Shown here one piece after another: positions 24,711 to 36,400 of a stretch of DNA of 64,000 bases. The stretch covers positions 310,001 through 374,000 of the forward strand of contig JAQSCW010000055.1 in NCBI GenBank assembly GCA_029945625.1. The letters run 5' to 3'. The position numbers were made by a program, and so were the translations under genes. The notes below the pieces were generated by a model that was not told where the DNA came from, made no database searches, and was given only the letters and a program-made list of their open reading frames with translations. Position 1 is the stretch's first letter. Each line of letters starts with the position of its first letter. This DNA comes from a bacterium (GTDB lineage Bacteria; Bacteroidota; Bacteroidia; B-17B0; Aurantibacillaceae).

Positions 24711-27700
24711 ATGGTGTATTTGAGGCGTTTGTGTGTTTTTATTTTTCTTTCTTTTATCATCGTAAAAGGGAACGCGCAGGCATTTAAGCCAAATCAGGAA
24801 AAAGTTCTAAAACCAATCAAGGATACTGTAATTATAGACAGCTTAAGTCTTGTACCGGGTAGTTTGAAATTTAGCTTTTACCCCCGCTCTGACAGCATGC
24901 ACCAACCGGAAGTGAATTACAGACTTCATGCCATCATTTTCAAAAACAAACGGCCCGATAGCCTGCGAATTTCCTATCAGCGTTTTCCTTTTAATTTTGA
25001 GCGTGAATATTATCACAAGAATCAAAAAGATTTGTATTCCGATATTTCAAGGCCCAACCAACCTTTCACCATCAAATACAATACACCCGGTACCAATAGT
25101 TTGTTTGAAAGTGATGGGCTTACTAAAAATGGAAATATTAGTAGGGGTATCACCTTCGGCAATAGTCAGGATGTGGTAGTAAATTCAAATCTCAATTTGC
25201 AGGTAAGCGGCAAACTCACCCCCGAAATTGACATCCTGATGGCTGCAACCGATAATAATATTCCATTTCAGGCCGACGGAACAACCGCACAATTGCAGGA
25301 GTTTGACAAAGTGTTTATCCAACTCAATAATGCCTCCACCAAAATGGTGGTGGGTGATTATCAATTATCACGACCCCAGAACAGTTATTTTATGAATTTC
25401 TACAAACGTGCGCAAGGAATATATTTCGATAATAGTTATCGCGACTCGAGCTTAAAAAATCCACTGTCATTCCGGACTCAGTTGTCTGGTGCAGTGTCGA
25501 GGGGAAAGTTTTCGCGACAGATCTTTTTTGGTACGGAAAATAATCAAGGACCTTATCGCCTGCATGGTGCCGATAATGAAACCTTCATCATTGTACTAAG
25601 TGGCACTGAAAGAATTTACATAGACGGAAAATTACTTCAGCGTGGACAGGAGAATGATTATATCATAGATTATAATACGGGGGAGTTATCCTTTACCGCT
25701 CGGCAAATCATTACTAAAGACAAACGGATTGTGGCTGAGTTTCAATACGCAGAACGAAACTACGCCCGATCTTTGCTTTTTTTTGGCGAAGAGATCAGTT
25801 CTTCACGATCAAAAGTTTATTTTAATGTGTTTTCGGAGCAAGATAATAAGAACCGCCCCCTTCAACAGGAGTTGAGCCAGCAGCAAAAAAATGTGATGAT
25901 CGATGTGGGGGATTCGCTTAATCAGGCAGTATATTCAGGAGCAACGGTTGCGGATTTTAATACCAACGAGGTCTTTTACCGAAAAACAGATACACTTGTT
26001 GGTAGCAATTTGTATTCCGAGGTATATGTGTACACCACACAGGCAGACAGCGTAAATTACACCATGAAATATAGTTACGTGGGAGCCGGCAAAGGTTATT
26101 ACAACCAGCTCAACACGGCTGCCAATGGAAAAGTGTACATATGGGCAGCACCTGTTAATGGATCATTACAGGGAATCTATGCACCTGTAATTCCACTCGT
26201 AACACCCAAACAAAGTCAAATGTATACCGCCGGATTCACGCAGTCATTAACTGCCGATAATGTTTTGAACGTGGAGGGGGTGTATACCAAAAATGATGTG
26301 AACCGTTTTAGCACAGCAGATAAGGGCAACGATGAAGGAAGCGGGGTAAAAGTGATAAGCAAAAATCAAAAGATTTTTCGATTAGATAGTCTGAAGCGGG
26401 AAACAAAATTAATCTACAATCTTCAGTATGAATTTGTTCAGCAGCGATTTAAACAAGTGGAACGCTTTAGAAGCATTGAGTTTGATCGTGATTGGAACCG
26501 CCCACTCACAGGAGTCATACTTAACGATCAGAGTATTGGCTCTGCAGAGTTGGGATTGGTAAAATCCAACAAAGGAACCGTGATTTACGGATTAAATTTT
26601 TTTAGCGAAGGAAGCAGTTTTGACGGAATGCGACACAATTTAAACAGTAACTACAGAAACAAGAGCATTTTTACTAGCTATAACGCAGCATACCTCACTA
26701 CAAATGATTTACTTAATAGTCAAAACACGCGCTTTTACCGTCATAAAATTGTGCTCTCAAAAACAATTAACAAAGTAAAGGTTTCTTACAGTGATGAATT
26801 TGAAAATAATCTTTTTTTCAAATCATCCGACCAGGTGATGTTACCCAGGGCCTACCAGTTCTGGGAATGGGAAGGAAGTCTGTCGAACGCCGATAGCTCC
26901 AAAAACAAGATCAAGGTTTTTTATAAGGAACGTCGCGATAAATTAAACCGCTCAACTGAGTTAACAGACAGCACCAAAGCGAGCAATATAGGGTTACAAG
27001 CTTCCATTTATTCCATTAAAAATAACCCCATTACGCTCCTTGTTACCTACCGAAAATTGGATATTATCCACACTGTGGGAAATACACTCAAACCGGATAA
27101 CAGTTTATTAAATCGTCTCGAATACAACCCCCGCTATTTAAAAGGATTTATTACAGCAAGCATGTTTTATGAAACAGGGTACGGCCTCGAAAATAAACGT
27201 GACTTTTATTACCTCGAAGTAGCTCCGGGTCAGGGTCAATATGCCTGGAATGACTATAACGGAAATGGTATAAAGGAGCGGGATGAATTTGAAACCGCCT
27301 TGTATACCGATCAACAAAAGTACATTCGCATTTATACTCCAACTAATGAATACGTGAAAGTCCTTCAGAATCAACTAAGCATATCTGTAAATGTAAGGCC
27401 TTCAAGTATTGTTAAGGTGTCGAAGGGGGGGATCCGAAAATTTGTGAATCGCTGGATGTTTCAAACAGCAACTCGTCGCGATAACAGACTTAACGATAAC
27501 AACAGCTTAAATAATTTTAATCCCTTTGCTATTCCTACGGGCACGTTATTGTTGGCGTCAAATAACAATGCCCGACACAGTGTGTTTTTTAATCAAAGTT
27601 CAGCTGTTTTTGGCGCCGATTATACGTATATCTATAACCAGTCGAAGCAATTGCTCACCAGTGGAATAGAAGAAAAGAAATTACTGTCGAACCAGATCAA

Positions 27701-28205
27701 ATGGCGGATTAACTTTTTGAAGGCGTGGGCCATTTACAGTGATAACATGCTGAGCACAAAGTCAAACACTTCCGAATTCTTCCCCATTCGAAATTATGCC
27801 ATTAATGCTTTTCAAACCGAACAAAAAATTTCCTTTCAACCAAACACCTTGTTTCGGATCAGCGGAATTTACAAACACGAGGAAAAGAAAAATACGCTGA
27901 AAGAGTCACCCGAACAAGCACTGATTAACTCCATTGCATTAGAGATCAGATACAATCAAACTGAAAAAGGCAGTCTCTCCGCAAGAGCAGATTTGATCCG
28001 CATCAATTATAATTACGATCAAAATTCGTCCATCGCTTACGAAATGCTAAACGGATTAAGCCCGGGAGATAATTTCACTTGGGAGATCACCTATCAAAGA
28101 AATTTGAACAGTGTTATTCAAATGAGTGTGAATTATAACGGCCGAAAAACTCCGGGAGCTCCTGTTGTGCAGCTAGGTGGCGCTCAGATTCGCGCTTTCT
28201 TCTAA
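24711..28205 (+). CDS. Large outer-membrane protein with SprA-like N-terminal segment
   Basis: 1164 residues. A signal peptide (VYLRRLCVFIFLSFIIVKGNAQ) is followed by a segment resembling the repeated core of the T9SS translocon protein SprA. It shows GNISRGITFGNSQDVVVNS, LQVSGKLTPEIDILMAATD, an LQEFDKVFIQLN block, and IYIDGKLLQRGQENDYIIDYNTGELSF. SprA itself exceeds 2,000 residues and forms a 36-strand barrel. This protein is about half as long and has a different C-terminus that ends QIRAFF, typical of outer-membrane barrels. A calcium-binding-like loop (WNDYNGNGIKERDEF) occurs near residue 850. It is probably a structural relative of SprA rather than the translocon itself. Confidence 0.7.
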   Translation: MVYLRRLCVFIFLSFIIVKGNAQAFKPNQEKVLKPIKDTVIIDSLSLVPGSLKFSFYPRSDSMHQPEVNYRLHAIIFKNKRPDSLRISYQRFPFNFEREYYHKNQKDLYSDISRPNQPFTIKYNTPGTNSLFESDGLTKNGNISRGITFGNSQDVVVNSNLNLQVSGKLTPEIDILMAATDNNIPFQADGTTAQLQEFDKVFIQLNNASTKMVVGDYQLSRPQNSYFMNFYKRAQGIYFDNSYRDSSLKNPLSFRTQLSGAVSRGKFSRQIFFGTENNQGPYRLHGADNETFIIVLSGTERIYIDGKLLQRGQENDYIIDYNTGELSFTARQIITKDKRIVAEFQYAERNYARSLLFFGEEISSSRSKVYFNVFSEQDNKNRPLQQELSQQQKNVMIDVGDSLNQAVYSGATVADFNTNEVFYRKTDTLVGSNLYSEVYVYTTQADSVNYTMKYSYVGAGKGYYNQLNTAANGKVYIWAAPVNGSLQGIYAPVIPLVTPKQSQMYTAGFTQSLTADNVLNVEGVYTKNDVNRFSTADKGNDEGSGVKVISKNQKIFRLDSLKRETKLIYNLQYEFVQQRFKQVERFRSIEFDRDWNRPLTGVILNDQSIGSAELGLVKSNKGTVIYGLNFFSEGSSFDGMRHNLNSNYRNKSIFTSYNAAYLTTNDLLNSQNTRFYRHKIVLSKTINKVKVSYSDEFENNLFFKSSDQVMLPRAYQFWEWEGSLSNADSSKNKIKVFYKERRDKLNRSTELTDSTKASNIGLQASIYSIKNNPITLLVTYRKLDIIHTVGNTLKPDNSLLNRLEYNPRYLKGFITASMFYETGYGLENKRDFYYLEVAPGQGQYAWNDYNGNGIKERDEFETALYTDQQKYIRIYTPTNEYVKVLQNQLSISVNVRPSSIVKVSKGGIRKFVNRWMFQTATRRDNRLNDNNSLNNFNPFAIPTGTLLLASNNNARHSVFFNQSSAVFGADYTYIYNQSKQLLTSGIEEKKLLSNQIKWRINFLKAWAIYSDNMLSTKSNTSEFFPIRNYAINAFQTEQKISFQPNTLFRISGIYKHEEKKNTLKESPEQALINSIALEIRYNQTEKGSLSARADLIRINYNYDQNSSIAYEMLNGLSPGDNFTWEITYQRNLNSVIQMSVNYNGRKTPGAPVVQLGGAQIRAFF

Positions 28206-28240
28206 ATAAAATGACCTCAGAAGAAGGATAAAACGCTTAA

Positions 28241-28900
28241 TTAGGCCAACTCTCCAATAATGGTTTGTGAGCCCTTTACCACATCGCCAATTTTTACCGT
28301 TAACTTGGTGCCAATGGGAAGAAAGAGATCTACCCGTGAGCCAAACTTAATAAAACCCATTTCGCCGCATTGTTGCGCTTGATCGCCCTCTTTACAATAC
28401 CACACAATTCTTCGCGCCAATGCACCCGCAATTTGTCGGAAAAGAATTTCCGGCCCCTTAATAGGTTTCACAACAATGGTAGTGCGTTCGTTATCGGTGC
28501 TGCTTTTAGGTTCCCAGGCTGCTAAGAATTTTCCGGGATGGTACTTAAAATAACTTATCGTACCGGCAATCGGATACCGGTTCACATGCACATTAATGGG
28601 GCTCATGAAAATACTTACCTGCAGTCGTTTCTCTTTGAAGTATTCTCCTTCAGTCGTTTCTTCAATAACAACCACTTTTCCATCTGCCGGGGCTATGATT
28701 AAATTCTCTCCCGTAGTAAATGAGCGAGTGGGATGTCTGAAAAACTGAAGGATCGTGATAATCAGAAACCCACTCAGCAGGTAGGTAAACCCGCTTGCCA
28801 GAATGCTTCCGGGAAACACATACCGCGCTATACCGATCATAATGGCGCTAAAGATTAATACAATTAATAGGCTGGGCCATCCTTCTTTGTGAAATTTCAT
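28241..28900 (-). CDS. psd: Phosphatidylserine decarboxylase proenzyme (PSD-A type)
   Basis: 219 residues. It self-cleaves between G187 and S188 in MGFIKFGSRVDLFLP, generating the pyruvoyl group on the alpha chain. The short PSD-A form with FGSR, rather than LGSS, is usual in Bacteroidota. Two N-terminal hydrophobic segments (about residues 10-55) anchor it in the inner membrane. IIAPADGKVVVIEE and FMSPINVHVNRYPI are conserved catalytic-core blocks. It converts phosphatidylserine to phosphatidylethanolamine. No phosphatidylserine synthase is adjacent. It is convergent with the SprA-like gene and divergent from icd. Confidence 0.95.
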   Translation of the reverse strand: MKFHKEGWPSLLIVLIFSAIMIGIARYVFPGSILASGFTYLLSGFLIITILQFFRHPTRSFTTGENLIIAPADGKVVVIEETTEGEYFKEKRLQVSIFMSPINVHVNRYPIAGTISYFKYHPGKFLAAWEPKSSTDNERTTIVVKPIKGPEILFRQIAGALARRIVWYCKEGDQAQQCGEMGFIKFGSRVDLFLPIGTKLTVKIGDVVKGSQTIIGELA

Positions 28901-28928
28901 AAACTTCTATTTTACGTTCAATGGGCTT

Positions 28929-28952
28929 TCAGCTGATCATTAAGCCAGCTGA
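28929..28952. repeat. Inverted repeat in the psd-icd divergent region
   Basis: TCAGCTG (28929-28935) and CAGCTGA (28946-28952) are exact 7-bp inverted repeats with a 10-bp spacer, located 29 bp upstream of psd. No T-run follows closely on the minus strand, so an operator or a 5'-leader hairpin is as likely as termination. Confidence 0.4.
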
Positions 28953-29011
28953 CCTATCGTTTTTTTGTTCAAATATAATGGTTTAAACGGAATAAAAAGC
29001 CAATCAAAATG

Positions 29012-29041
29012 TTGCCCTTTTATATTGCTTTCCTAAATTTG
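29012..29041 (+). promoter_or_regulatory. Consensus Bacteroidota promoter of icd
   Basis: TTG at 29012-29014 and TAAATTTG at 29034-29041 are separated by 19 bp. This matches the TTG-N19-TAnnTTTG consensus of the primary sigma factor of Bacteroidota. Transcription would start near 29048, giving a leader of about 27 bases before ATG 29075. Confidence 0.8.
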
Positions 29042-29074
29042 TGCTCGATTTAAATAAACATTAAACTCCTCAAA

Positions 29075-30304
29075 ATGAGCAAAATTAAAGTAGCCAATCC
29101 GATTGCAGAACTTGATGGCGATGAAATGACCCGTATCATTTGGAAATTTATCAAGGACAAATTGATCATGCCATACCTTGAGTTGGATATCAAATATTAT
29201 GATTTGGGAATTCAACATCGTGATGCCACAAATGATCAGGTCACCATTGATTCGGCGGAAGCCATTAAGAAATATCAGGTTGGAATTAAATGCGCGACCA
29301 TTACACCTGACGAAGCAAGAGTAAAGGAATTTAATTTAAAACAAATGTGGAAGTCCCCTAACGGAACTATTCGTAATATTTTGGATGGAACTGTGTTTCG
29401 CGAACCAATCGTTTGTAAAAATGTTCCGCGTTTGGTCAGTAACTGGACAGCACCTATTATCGTGGGACGTCACGCATTCGGAGATCAATACAAGGCAACC
29501 GATGTGGTGATTCCGGGAAAAGGGAAATTGACCATGAAATTTGTTGGTGAAGACGGCAAAGAAATGGAATATGAGATCTATAATTTTAAAGGCGCAGGAG
29601 TAGCCATGGGAATGTATAATACCGATGAATCCATCCGTGGGTTTGCGCATTCCTGCTTTAATATGGCGCTTACAAAAAAGTGGCCTCTCTACCTTTCTAC
29701 TAAAAATACGATATTAAAGAAATATGATGGCCGCTTTAAAGACATTTTTGAAGAGATCTATCAGGCAGACTACAAAGCGAAATATATAGCCGCAGGTATT
29801 GTCTACGAACATCGCTTAATTGACGACATGGTCGCTTCTGCTTTGAAATGGAACGGCAATTTTGTATGGGCCTGTAAGAATTATGATGGTGATGTTCAGT
29901 CTGATTCGGTTGCTCAAGGTTTTGGCTCATTGGGTTTGATGACTTCTGTTTTGGTAACTCCCGATGGCAAGATCATGGAAGCTGAGGCAGCACATGGCAC
30001 CGTGACACGTCACTTCAGGGATCACGAGGCCGGGAAACCGACATCCACCAATCCCATAGCTTCTATTTTTGCGTGGACAAGAGGACTTGAATTTAGGGGC
30101 AAATTGGATCACAATCCGGATCTCGTTAATTTTTGCCAGACCCTCGAAAAAGTTTGTGTTGAGACAGTTGAAAGCGGGAAGATGACCAAAGATCTTGCAA
30201 TTTGTGCATTCGGAAACAAGGTGAAACATGGCGAACACTATTTATACACCGAAGAATTTTTAGCAGCAATTGATGAAAACTTAAAGTTGGCACTTAAAAA
30301 ATAA
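29075..30304 (+). CDS. icd: NADP-dependent isocitrate dehydrogenase, eukaryote-like type
   Basis: 409 residues. The sequence belongs to the homodimeric type that resembles mammalian cytosolic/mitochondrial IDH rather than E. coli Icd. It shows [20 protein letters not shown] at the start, the substrate loop [20 protein letters not shown] and a [13 protein letters not shown] block. Asp ligands lie around [20 protein letters not shown], and the [16 protein letters not shown] coenzyme region is present. It oxidises isocitrate to 2-oxoglutarate with NADPH production in the TCA cycle. It is monocistronic: a strong own promoter lies upstream and terminators follow. Confidence 0.97.
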   Translation: MSKIKVANPIAELDGDEMTRIIWKFIKDKLIMPYLELDIKYYDLGIQHRDATNDQVTIDSAEAIKKYQVGIKCATITPDEARVKEFNLKQMWKSPNGTIRNILDGTVFREPIVCKNVPRLVSNWTAPIIVGRHAFGDQYKATDVVIPGKGKLTMKFVGEDGKEMEYEIYNFKGAGVAMGMYNTDESIRGFAHSCFNMALTKKWPLYLSTKNTILKKYDGRFKDIFEEIYQADYKAKYIAAGIVYEHRLIDDMVASALKWNGNFVWACKNYDGDVQSDSVAQGFGSLGLMTSVLVTPDGKIMEAEAAHGTVTRHFRDHEAGKPTSTNPIASIFAWTRGLEFRGKLDHNPDLVNFCQTLEKVCVETVESGKMTKDLAICAFGNKVKHGEHYLYTEEFLAAIDENLKLALKK

Positions 30305-30322
30305 TTACTTCTATATAAATTG

Positions 30323-30350
30323 AACCCCGGCCAAGGTCGGGGTTTTTTGT
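30323..30350 (+). terminator. Terminator of icd
   Basis: AACCCCG (30323-30329) pairs with CGGGGTT (30338-30344), continuing directly into a run of T. It begins 19 bases after the icd stop and has the form of a strong Rho-independent terminator. Confidence 0.88.
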
Positions 30351-30433
30351 TGCTTTTTGTCGAAGTTCATCGCGCAAAATCTCCAACCATCTTGTAATTC
30401 TGCCCGTGGGGATTTACTCCCTTTATAAGGAAT

Positions 30434-30469
30434 AAAAAAAGCCGACTGCATCACAGTCAGCTTTTTTTT
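30434..30469. terminator. Bidirectional terminator between icd and the giant surface protein gene
   Basis: A stem of CGACTG/CAGTC-type arms (about 30444-30460) is flanked by seven A on the left and eight T on the right. The same hairpin therefore has a T-run on both strands. It lies 13 bp beyond the stop of the minus-strand giant gene and serves as its terminator, backing up the icd terminator. Confidence 0.85.
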
Positions 30470-30481
30470 CACTAATGGATT

Positions 30482-33400
30482 TTATTGCGTAATAATCACT
30501 TTTGTAGTTCGCTGTTCACCTGCAACTTTGATCGTTACAAAATAGATTCCAGGAATAACATCACTTATGTTTGCTATTACGGTCACTTCACCTTGTTGCT
30601 GTGAAGGAGGAAGAAGTGTTTTCACCGTTCGGCCGCTAATATCGCTCAATAAAATGCTTACATCTTCAGAAGTATGAAGGTCGCATTGAATTGTGATGTT
30701 ATCACGGGCAGGATTCGGATAAACCAATAACTTGGCGTTTGCCATTGTTAATTCTTTAACGCCCACGGTGAGGTTATTTGGTGTAATCCTGGCGGAGTCC
30801 ACAACAAAATTAAGATTGGTATAATTCTCAGATCCGGTAACGATAATTCGATGATAAGTACCGTTGGTGTCTAATCCCGGAATGTCAACCAATAGATAGT
30901 AGCTTTGTGCACTCGCATTGGCAGGCAAAGTTCCTAAAGTATATTGCCCCTGAGAATTTGTTCTGCTTCGCTGAGCAATAATGCCAGTTCCGTAAATACC
31001 GCACTTAACAATAACATTGCTGATAGGGCTTCCCAACGCGCCAGGCTGCCAGTAACCAACACCGCGGGTGATTTTCCCCGATATAGATGCTTTTCCCTTA
31101 ATTGCATTTTGAATTTGAATAACATTAATGTTCTGAACCGAATTGGCCACACACTGATGGTAGATCAAATTAGCATCTTTCCAACCTGCCACACTTGGGC
31201 CGTAAGTTTCTGCCATGTCCGTTTGGAAAGGGTAAGCCACCACGGCGTAGGTTCCGCTTGGCACCGCCGGGAAATTGTAGGTCGATGAAAATATTAAGGA
31301 AGATGTGATCGAATCCCACTTGCTCAGAATTGGTTTGTAACGCAGTAAAATAACATTCCCGTTTACCTGACTAACCGTGCTTGTAACCACGCCGCTGATA
31401 CTGGTAAGCGAGTTCACTTGCAGACCTGAAGTGGCAGGAATCAAGTTAAAACAATTCACCGTATTTTTTCCAATAACTGTATATTGGGTGGTGGAAGCAG
31501 GGGAAAGGGTAAATGCATTTCCACTAACGTTACCCGGAAGCAAGGTGTATGTATTTGCTCCCGACGCCGTGAGCGTAGCTGTGGAACCGAGACATATTGA
31601 AGGTGTACTCGAAACAAGCGTAACAGTTGGAGTTGTATTTACACTAATTGTCTTAACCGCCTGATTGGTGCAGCCCGATGCAGCTGAAGTACCGGTAACT
31701 GTATAACTAGTGTTGATGCTGGGCGAAACGGTTACCGTAGCGCCGTTCAGTGCCCCGGGTATCCACGTGTAGGTGCTCGCCCCGCTACTCACGATGGTAG
31801 CAGAAAGACCGTCACAAATCGTAGAGCTAGGAGTACTGGCCGTAACTGCGGGTAATGCATTTACAGAAATAGATTTTACAGCAGTGTTAGAACATGAAGT
31901 AATCGCGTCTGTTCCCGTAACGGTGTAGTTAAGACTAAAATTAGGGTTAACCACCACCATCGTATTTGTTGAACCCTGAGTGCTCCATAAATAAGTATCC
32001 GTGCCGCTTACCGTTAAGGTAGCACTTTTACCTGCACAAAGAACCGTGCTGGTAGTAGTAATGGTCATGGTAGGCAATGAGTTAACCGAAATGCTTTGTA
32101 CAGCAGTGTTGCTGCATCCAGTCACTGCGGCGGTACCTGTTACCGTATAGTTTGAACTTACTGAAGGACTTACCACAACAGTTGTGAGAGTTGAATTGGT
32201 GTTCCAGGTATAGGTGGCTGTACCACCTGCGGTAAGACTAGTAGTCTTGCCAAAACAAATAACTGTAGTGCTTGGAGCAATAGTAACAACCGGCAAAAAG
32301 TTCACTGAAAGACTTCTTACCGCAGTGTTGCTACAAGAGGTCAGCGCTGAAGTTCCAATCACAGTGTAACTGGTGGTAGTAGTTGGACTCACAGCAATGC
32401 TACTAGTTGTGGCACCATTATCCCATACATAGGTGGTGGCCCCGCTGGCTGCTAGTGTAGCAGTTTTACCAATACAAATTACGGTGCTGCTCGGACTTAT
32501 AAATACAGATGGTAGTGCATTTACCGAAACGGTTTGTACAACATTCACCGAACAAGAGGTGAGCGCATCAGTTCCGTTTACAGTATAATTGGTAGTAGCA
32601 GTAGGACTAACAACAATACTCGCGGATGTAGAACTTGTGTTCCATAAATAGGAAGTCGCCCCAGTCGCGGTCAAAGTAGAACTGTTTCCAAAGCAAAGCA
32701 CGGAGCTGGTTGGAGAAACCAACAAGGGTGGCAATGCATTTACAGAGACACTTTGAATCGCTGTATTAGTGCAACCCGTAGCGGCAGCAGTTCCGGTTAT
32801 CGTGTAGTTAGAAGAAACTGTTGGACTTACCACAATACTGGTGGTAGTAGAACCGGTGTTCCAGGTATACGTGGTAGATCCGCTTGCTGTTAACGTAGTT
32901 GTTTTACCGAAACAAATCACACTGTTAGTAATGACAATAGCCATAGGCGGCAACGAATTCACTGAAATAGTTTTCACTGCTGTATTACTGCATCCCGTTG
33001 CGGCCGATGTGCCAACTACGGTATACGTGGTGTTGATGCTTGGTGTCACCACAATAATCGCCGAACTTGCACCGGAGTCCCATAAATAGAAGTTTCCACC
33101 GCTGGCCGTTAAAGTGGCGCTATTATTTAAGCAAATTACAGCATTGCTCGACGCAATACTTATTGGAGGTAAAGCATTTACCGATACAGTTTGTACAGCG
33201 GTATTGCTGCAATTTGTAATTACGTCTGTTCCTGTAACTGTATAATTTGTAGTAACAACAGGATTCACCGAAATGCTGATCAAGGTTGAAGCAGTATTCC
33301 ACACATAGCTGGAAGCACCACTAGCCGTAAGGGTAGTACTCACCCCAACGCAAATAATGGAAGTGCTCGGCACAACCGTTATAGAAGGAAGGGCGTTAAT

Positions 33401-36400
33401 GGAAAGGCTTAAAACAGCAGTGTTTGAACAGCCGGTAGTAGCTGACGTTCCTGTTACTGTGTATAGTGTGGAGGTAGTGGGAGTCACCACAATACTGCTC
33501 GTTGCAGGCCCCGTACTCCAAACATAGGTGTTGGCACCGCTGGCGGTAAGGGTACTGGGTTTACCCGCACAAAGAACCGTGCTAGTAGCGGCAGCTGCAA
33601 CTGCAGGAAGGGCATTTACCGATATACTGCGAACTGCAGTATTACTACAGCCAGTTGTGGCGGTGCCAGTTACAGTATAGCTTGTTGTAAGCGTAGGACT
33701 AACGGAGATACTCGCTGTAATTGCGGCATTGTCCCATACATAAGTGCTGGCTCCACTCGCCGTTAAGGTGGCAGTTTTACCGGCACAAATGACAGTGCTG
33801 CTTGGCGTAATAGTTACTACAGGCAAATTGTTAACAGATACACTTTGTACTGCGCTATTACTGCAACTGGTAGTTGCATCTGTTCCAATCACCGTGTAAT
33901 TTGTTGTTACAGCAGGGTTTACAGAAATGCTTGATGTACTTGGTCCTGTGTTCCACAAGAAGGAAGTCGCGCCGCTGGCACTAAGTGTTGCAGAATTACC
34001 AATGCAGATCACCGTGCTACTTGGAACAATCGCAACAACCGGAAGTGAATTAACAGATACCGTTTGAAGAGCGGTATTGGTGCAACCCGTCACAGCCGCA
34101 GTTCCCGTTACCGTATAGGTAGTTGTCACGGTGGGTCCCACCGAAATACTAGCGGTACTTGGACCGGTATTCCATAAGTAACTGCCAGCACCACTTGCTG
34201 TGAGCGTCGCAGTCTTACCGGAACAAATTACGCTACTGCTAACAGCTATGCTAACGCTGGGAAGCGTATTTACGGTAACAGTTAAAGTTTCCGAATCAAT
34301 ACAGCCTGTAGCAGCGGCAGTGCCATTCACTGTGTAATTTGTAGTGGTAGTTGGGGATACCACTGCGGTTCCGCTCGAATAAGTGTAAGTTGAAGCACCG
34401 GAAGGATTGATGGTAAAGCTTTGACCCGCGCAAATTGTGCCATTGCTTACCACAACAGTTGGCGTGGAAACAATAACGCTCACAGTTTTTGATATGCTGC
34501 AGTTATTTGCATCCAAGCCATTAACCGTGTATGTACTATTTACGGTAGGACTCACCACTGCTGTGCTGGTGGTTGGACCGGACACCCAAGTATAGGTAAA
34601 GGCTCCGGTACCACCACTGCCATTGGCAGTTAGCGTAACTGAGCTTCCCACACATAGTGTTGGTGAACTAGAAACTGCAGTTAAAGTTAAGGCGGCTGGT
34701 GCGGCATTTAATGCTGCACCCTTCGAGCTAGTGCAACCATTAGCATCGGTAACAGTTGCCGTATAGGCACCTGCAAGTAGGCCCGACACAACCGATGTTG
34801 TTGGTCCACTTGACCATAAATAGGAATAGGGTGTAGTGCCACCCGAGGCGGTAAGAGTTGCGCTTCCGGTTCCACCGTTACATAATATATTGGTTACAGC
34901 AGTGCTTGTATTCAAGGCAGTAGGCTGAGTAATTGTTACTGACTTAGAGCTCGCACAACTATTGGCGTCGGTTACAGTAACTGTTCTTACCCCTGAATTG
35001 AGTCCGGAAATAACAGAGGTGGTAGCTGCAGTAGACCATAAATACGTATAAACTCCAGTGCCTCCAGAAGCAGTAACAGTGGCGCTTCCTGTTGATCCGC
35101 CATTACATAATACATTTGTAATGGTGGTGCTTGTTACGAGCGCTGAGGGTTGTGTGATTGTTACTGCTTTGCTGCTCGTACAATTGTTTGCATCGGTAAC
35201 AGTTGCAGTATAAACTCCGGCAATCAGAGCCGGCACAACAGAAGTTGTTGCGCCACTCGACCAAAGATAAGTATAGGCTCCGGTGCCTCCAGCTGCGGTA
35301 ATCGTAGCGCTTCCGGTGCCGCCGTTGCACAATACATTGATAACAGTGGTATTAGTAGTTAATGCTGCCGGTTGAGAAATAGTAACGCCCTTACTGCTTG
35401 AGCAACCGTTTGCATCTGTTACTGTGCCGGTATAGGCACCTGCTAATGCGCCGGTGAGCACTGAACTGGTTGATCCACTGGACCACAAATAACTATAGGG
35501 AGTAGTACCCGCGGAAGCAGCAATAGTAGCACTTCCTGTTCCACCATTACAAAGCACATTCGTTACAGAGGTACTTGTGGCAAGTGCAACAGGTTGAGTA
35601 ATTGTAACGCCCTTCGTGCTTGTACAACTATTGGCATCTGTCACCGTCACAGTAATAGCACCTGAGCCTAGACCCGACACTACTGATGTTGTGGCGGCGG
35701 TTGACCATAAATACGAATAGGCACCGCTTCCACCAGAAGCAGTTACCGTGGCGCTTCCTGTAGAACCACCGTTGCAAAGCACATTGGTAACAGCAGTACT
35801 GGTGCTAAGTGCGGAAGGTTGGGTGATCGTAATTGGCTTACTGCTGGTGCAACCGTTTGCGTCAGTTACAGTGGCAGTGTAGGCAGCCGCAACCACTCCA
35901 GAAATAACTGAAGTGGTTGCACCGCTTGACCATAAATAAGTATAGGGGCTTGTCCCCCCGGAAGCAGTAATTGTAGCACTTCCGGTTCCTCCATTACATA
36001 ATACGTTTATACCAGCTGTACTGGTTGTTAAGGCAACAGCAGGTTGTGTGATCGTAGAAACTTTACTGCTTGTACAACCGTTGGCATCTGTTACCGTGCC
36101 TGTGTAGGCCCCTGCCAATGCTCCTGAAACAACTGAGGATGTTGAGGCATTCGACCATAAATAGGTGTAAGGAGTCGTGCCACCGGAAGCTGTTATTGTT
36201 GCACTTCCGGTGCCGCCGTTACACAAAACGTTTGTAACAGCTGTATTTGTGGTTAGGGCGGTTGGTTGTGTAATTGTAACAGATTTACTGCTGGTGCAAC
36301 TATTGGCATCTGTGACCGTGACCGTGCGCACGCCGATGTTTAGGCCTGAAATAACAGAAGTTGTTGCGGCGGTTGACCAGAGATAAGTGAATGTTCCGGT

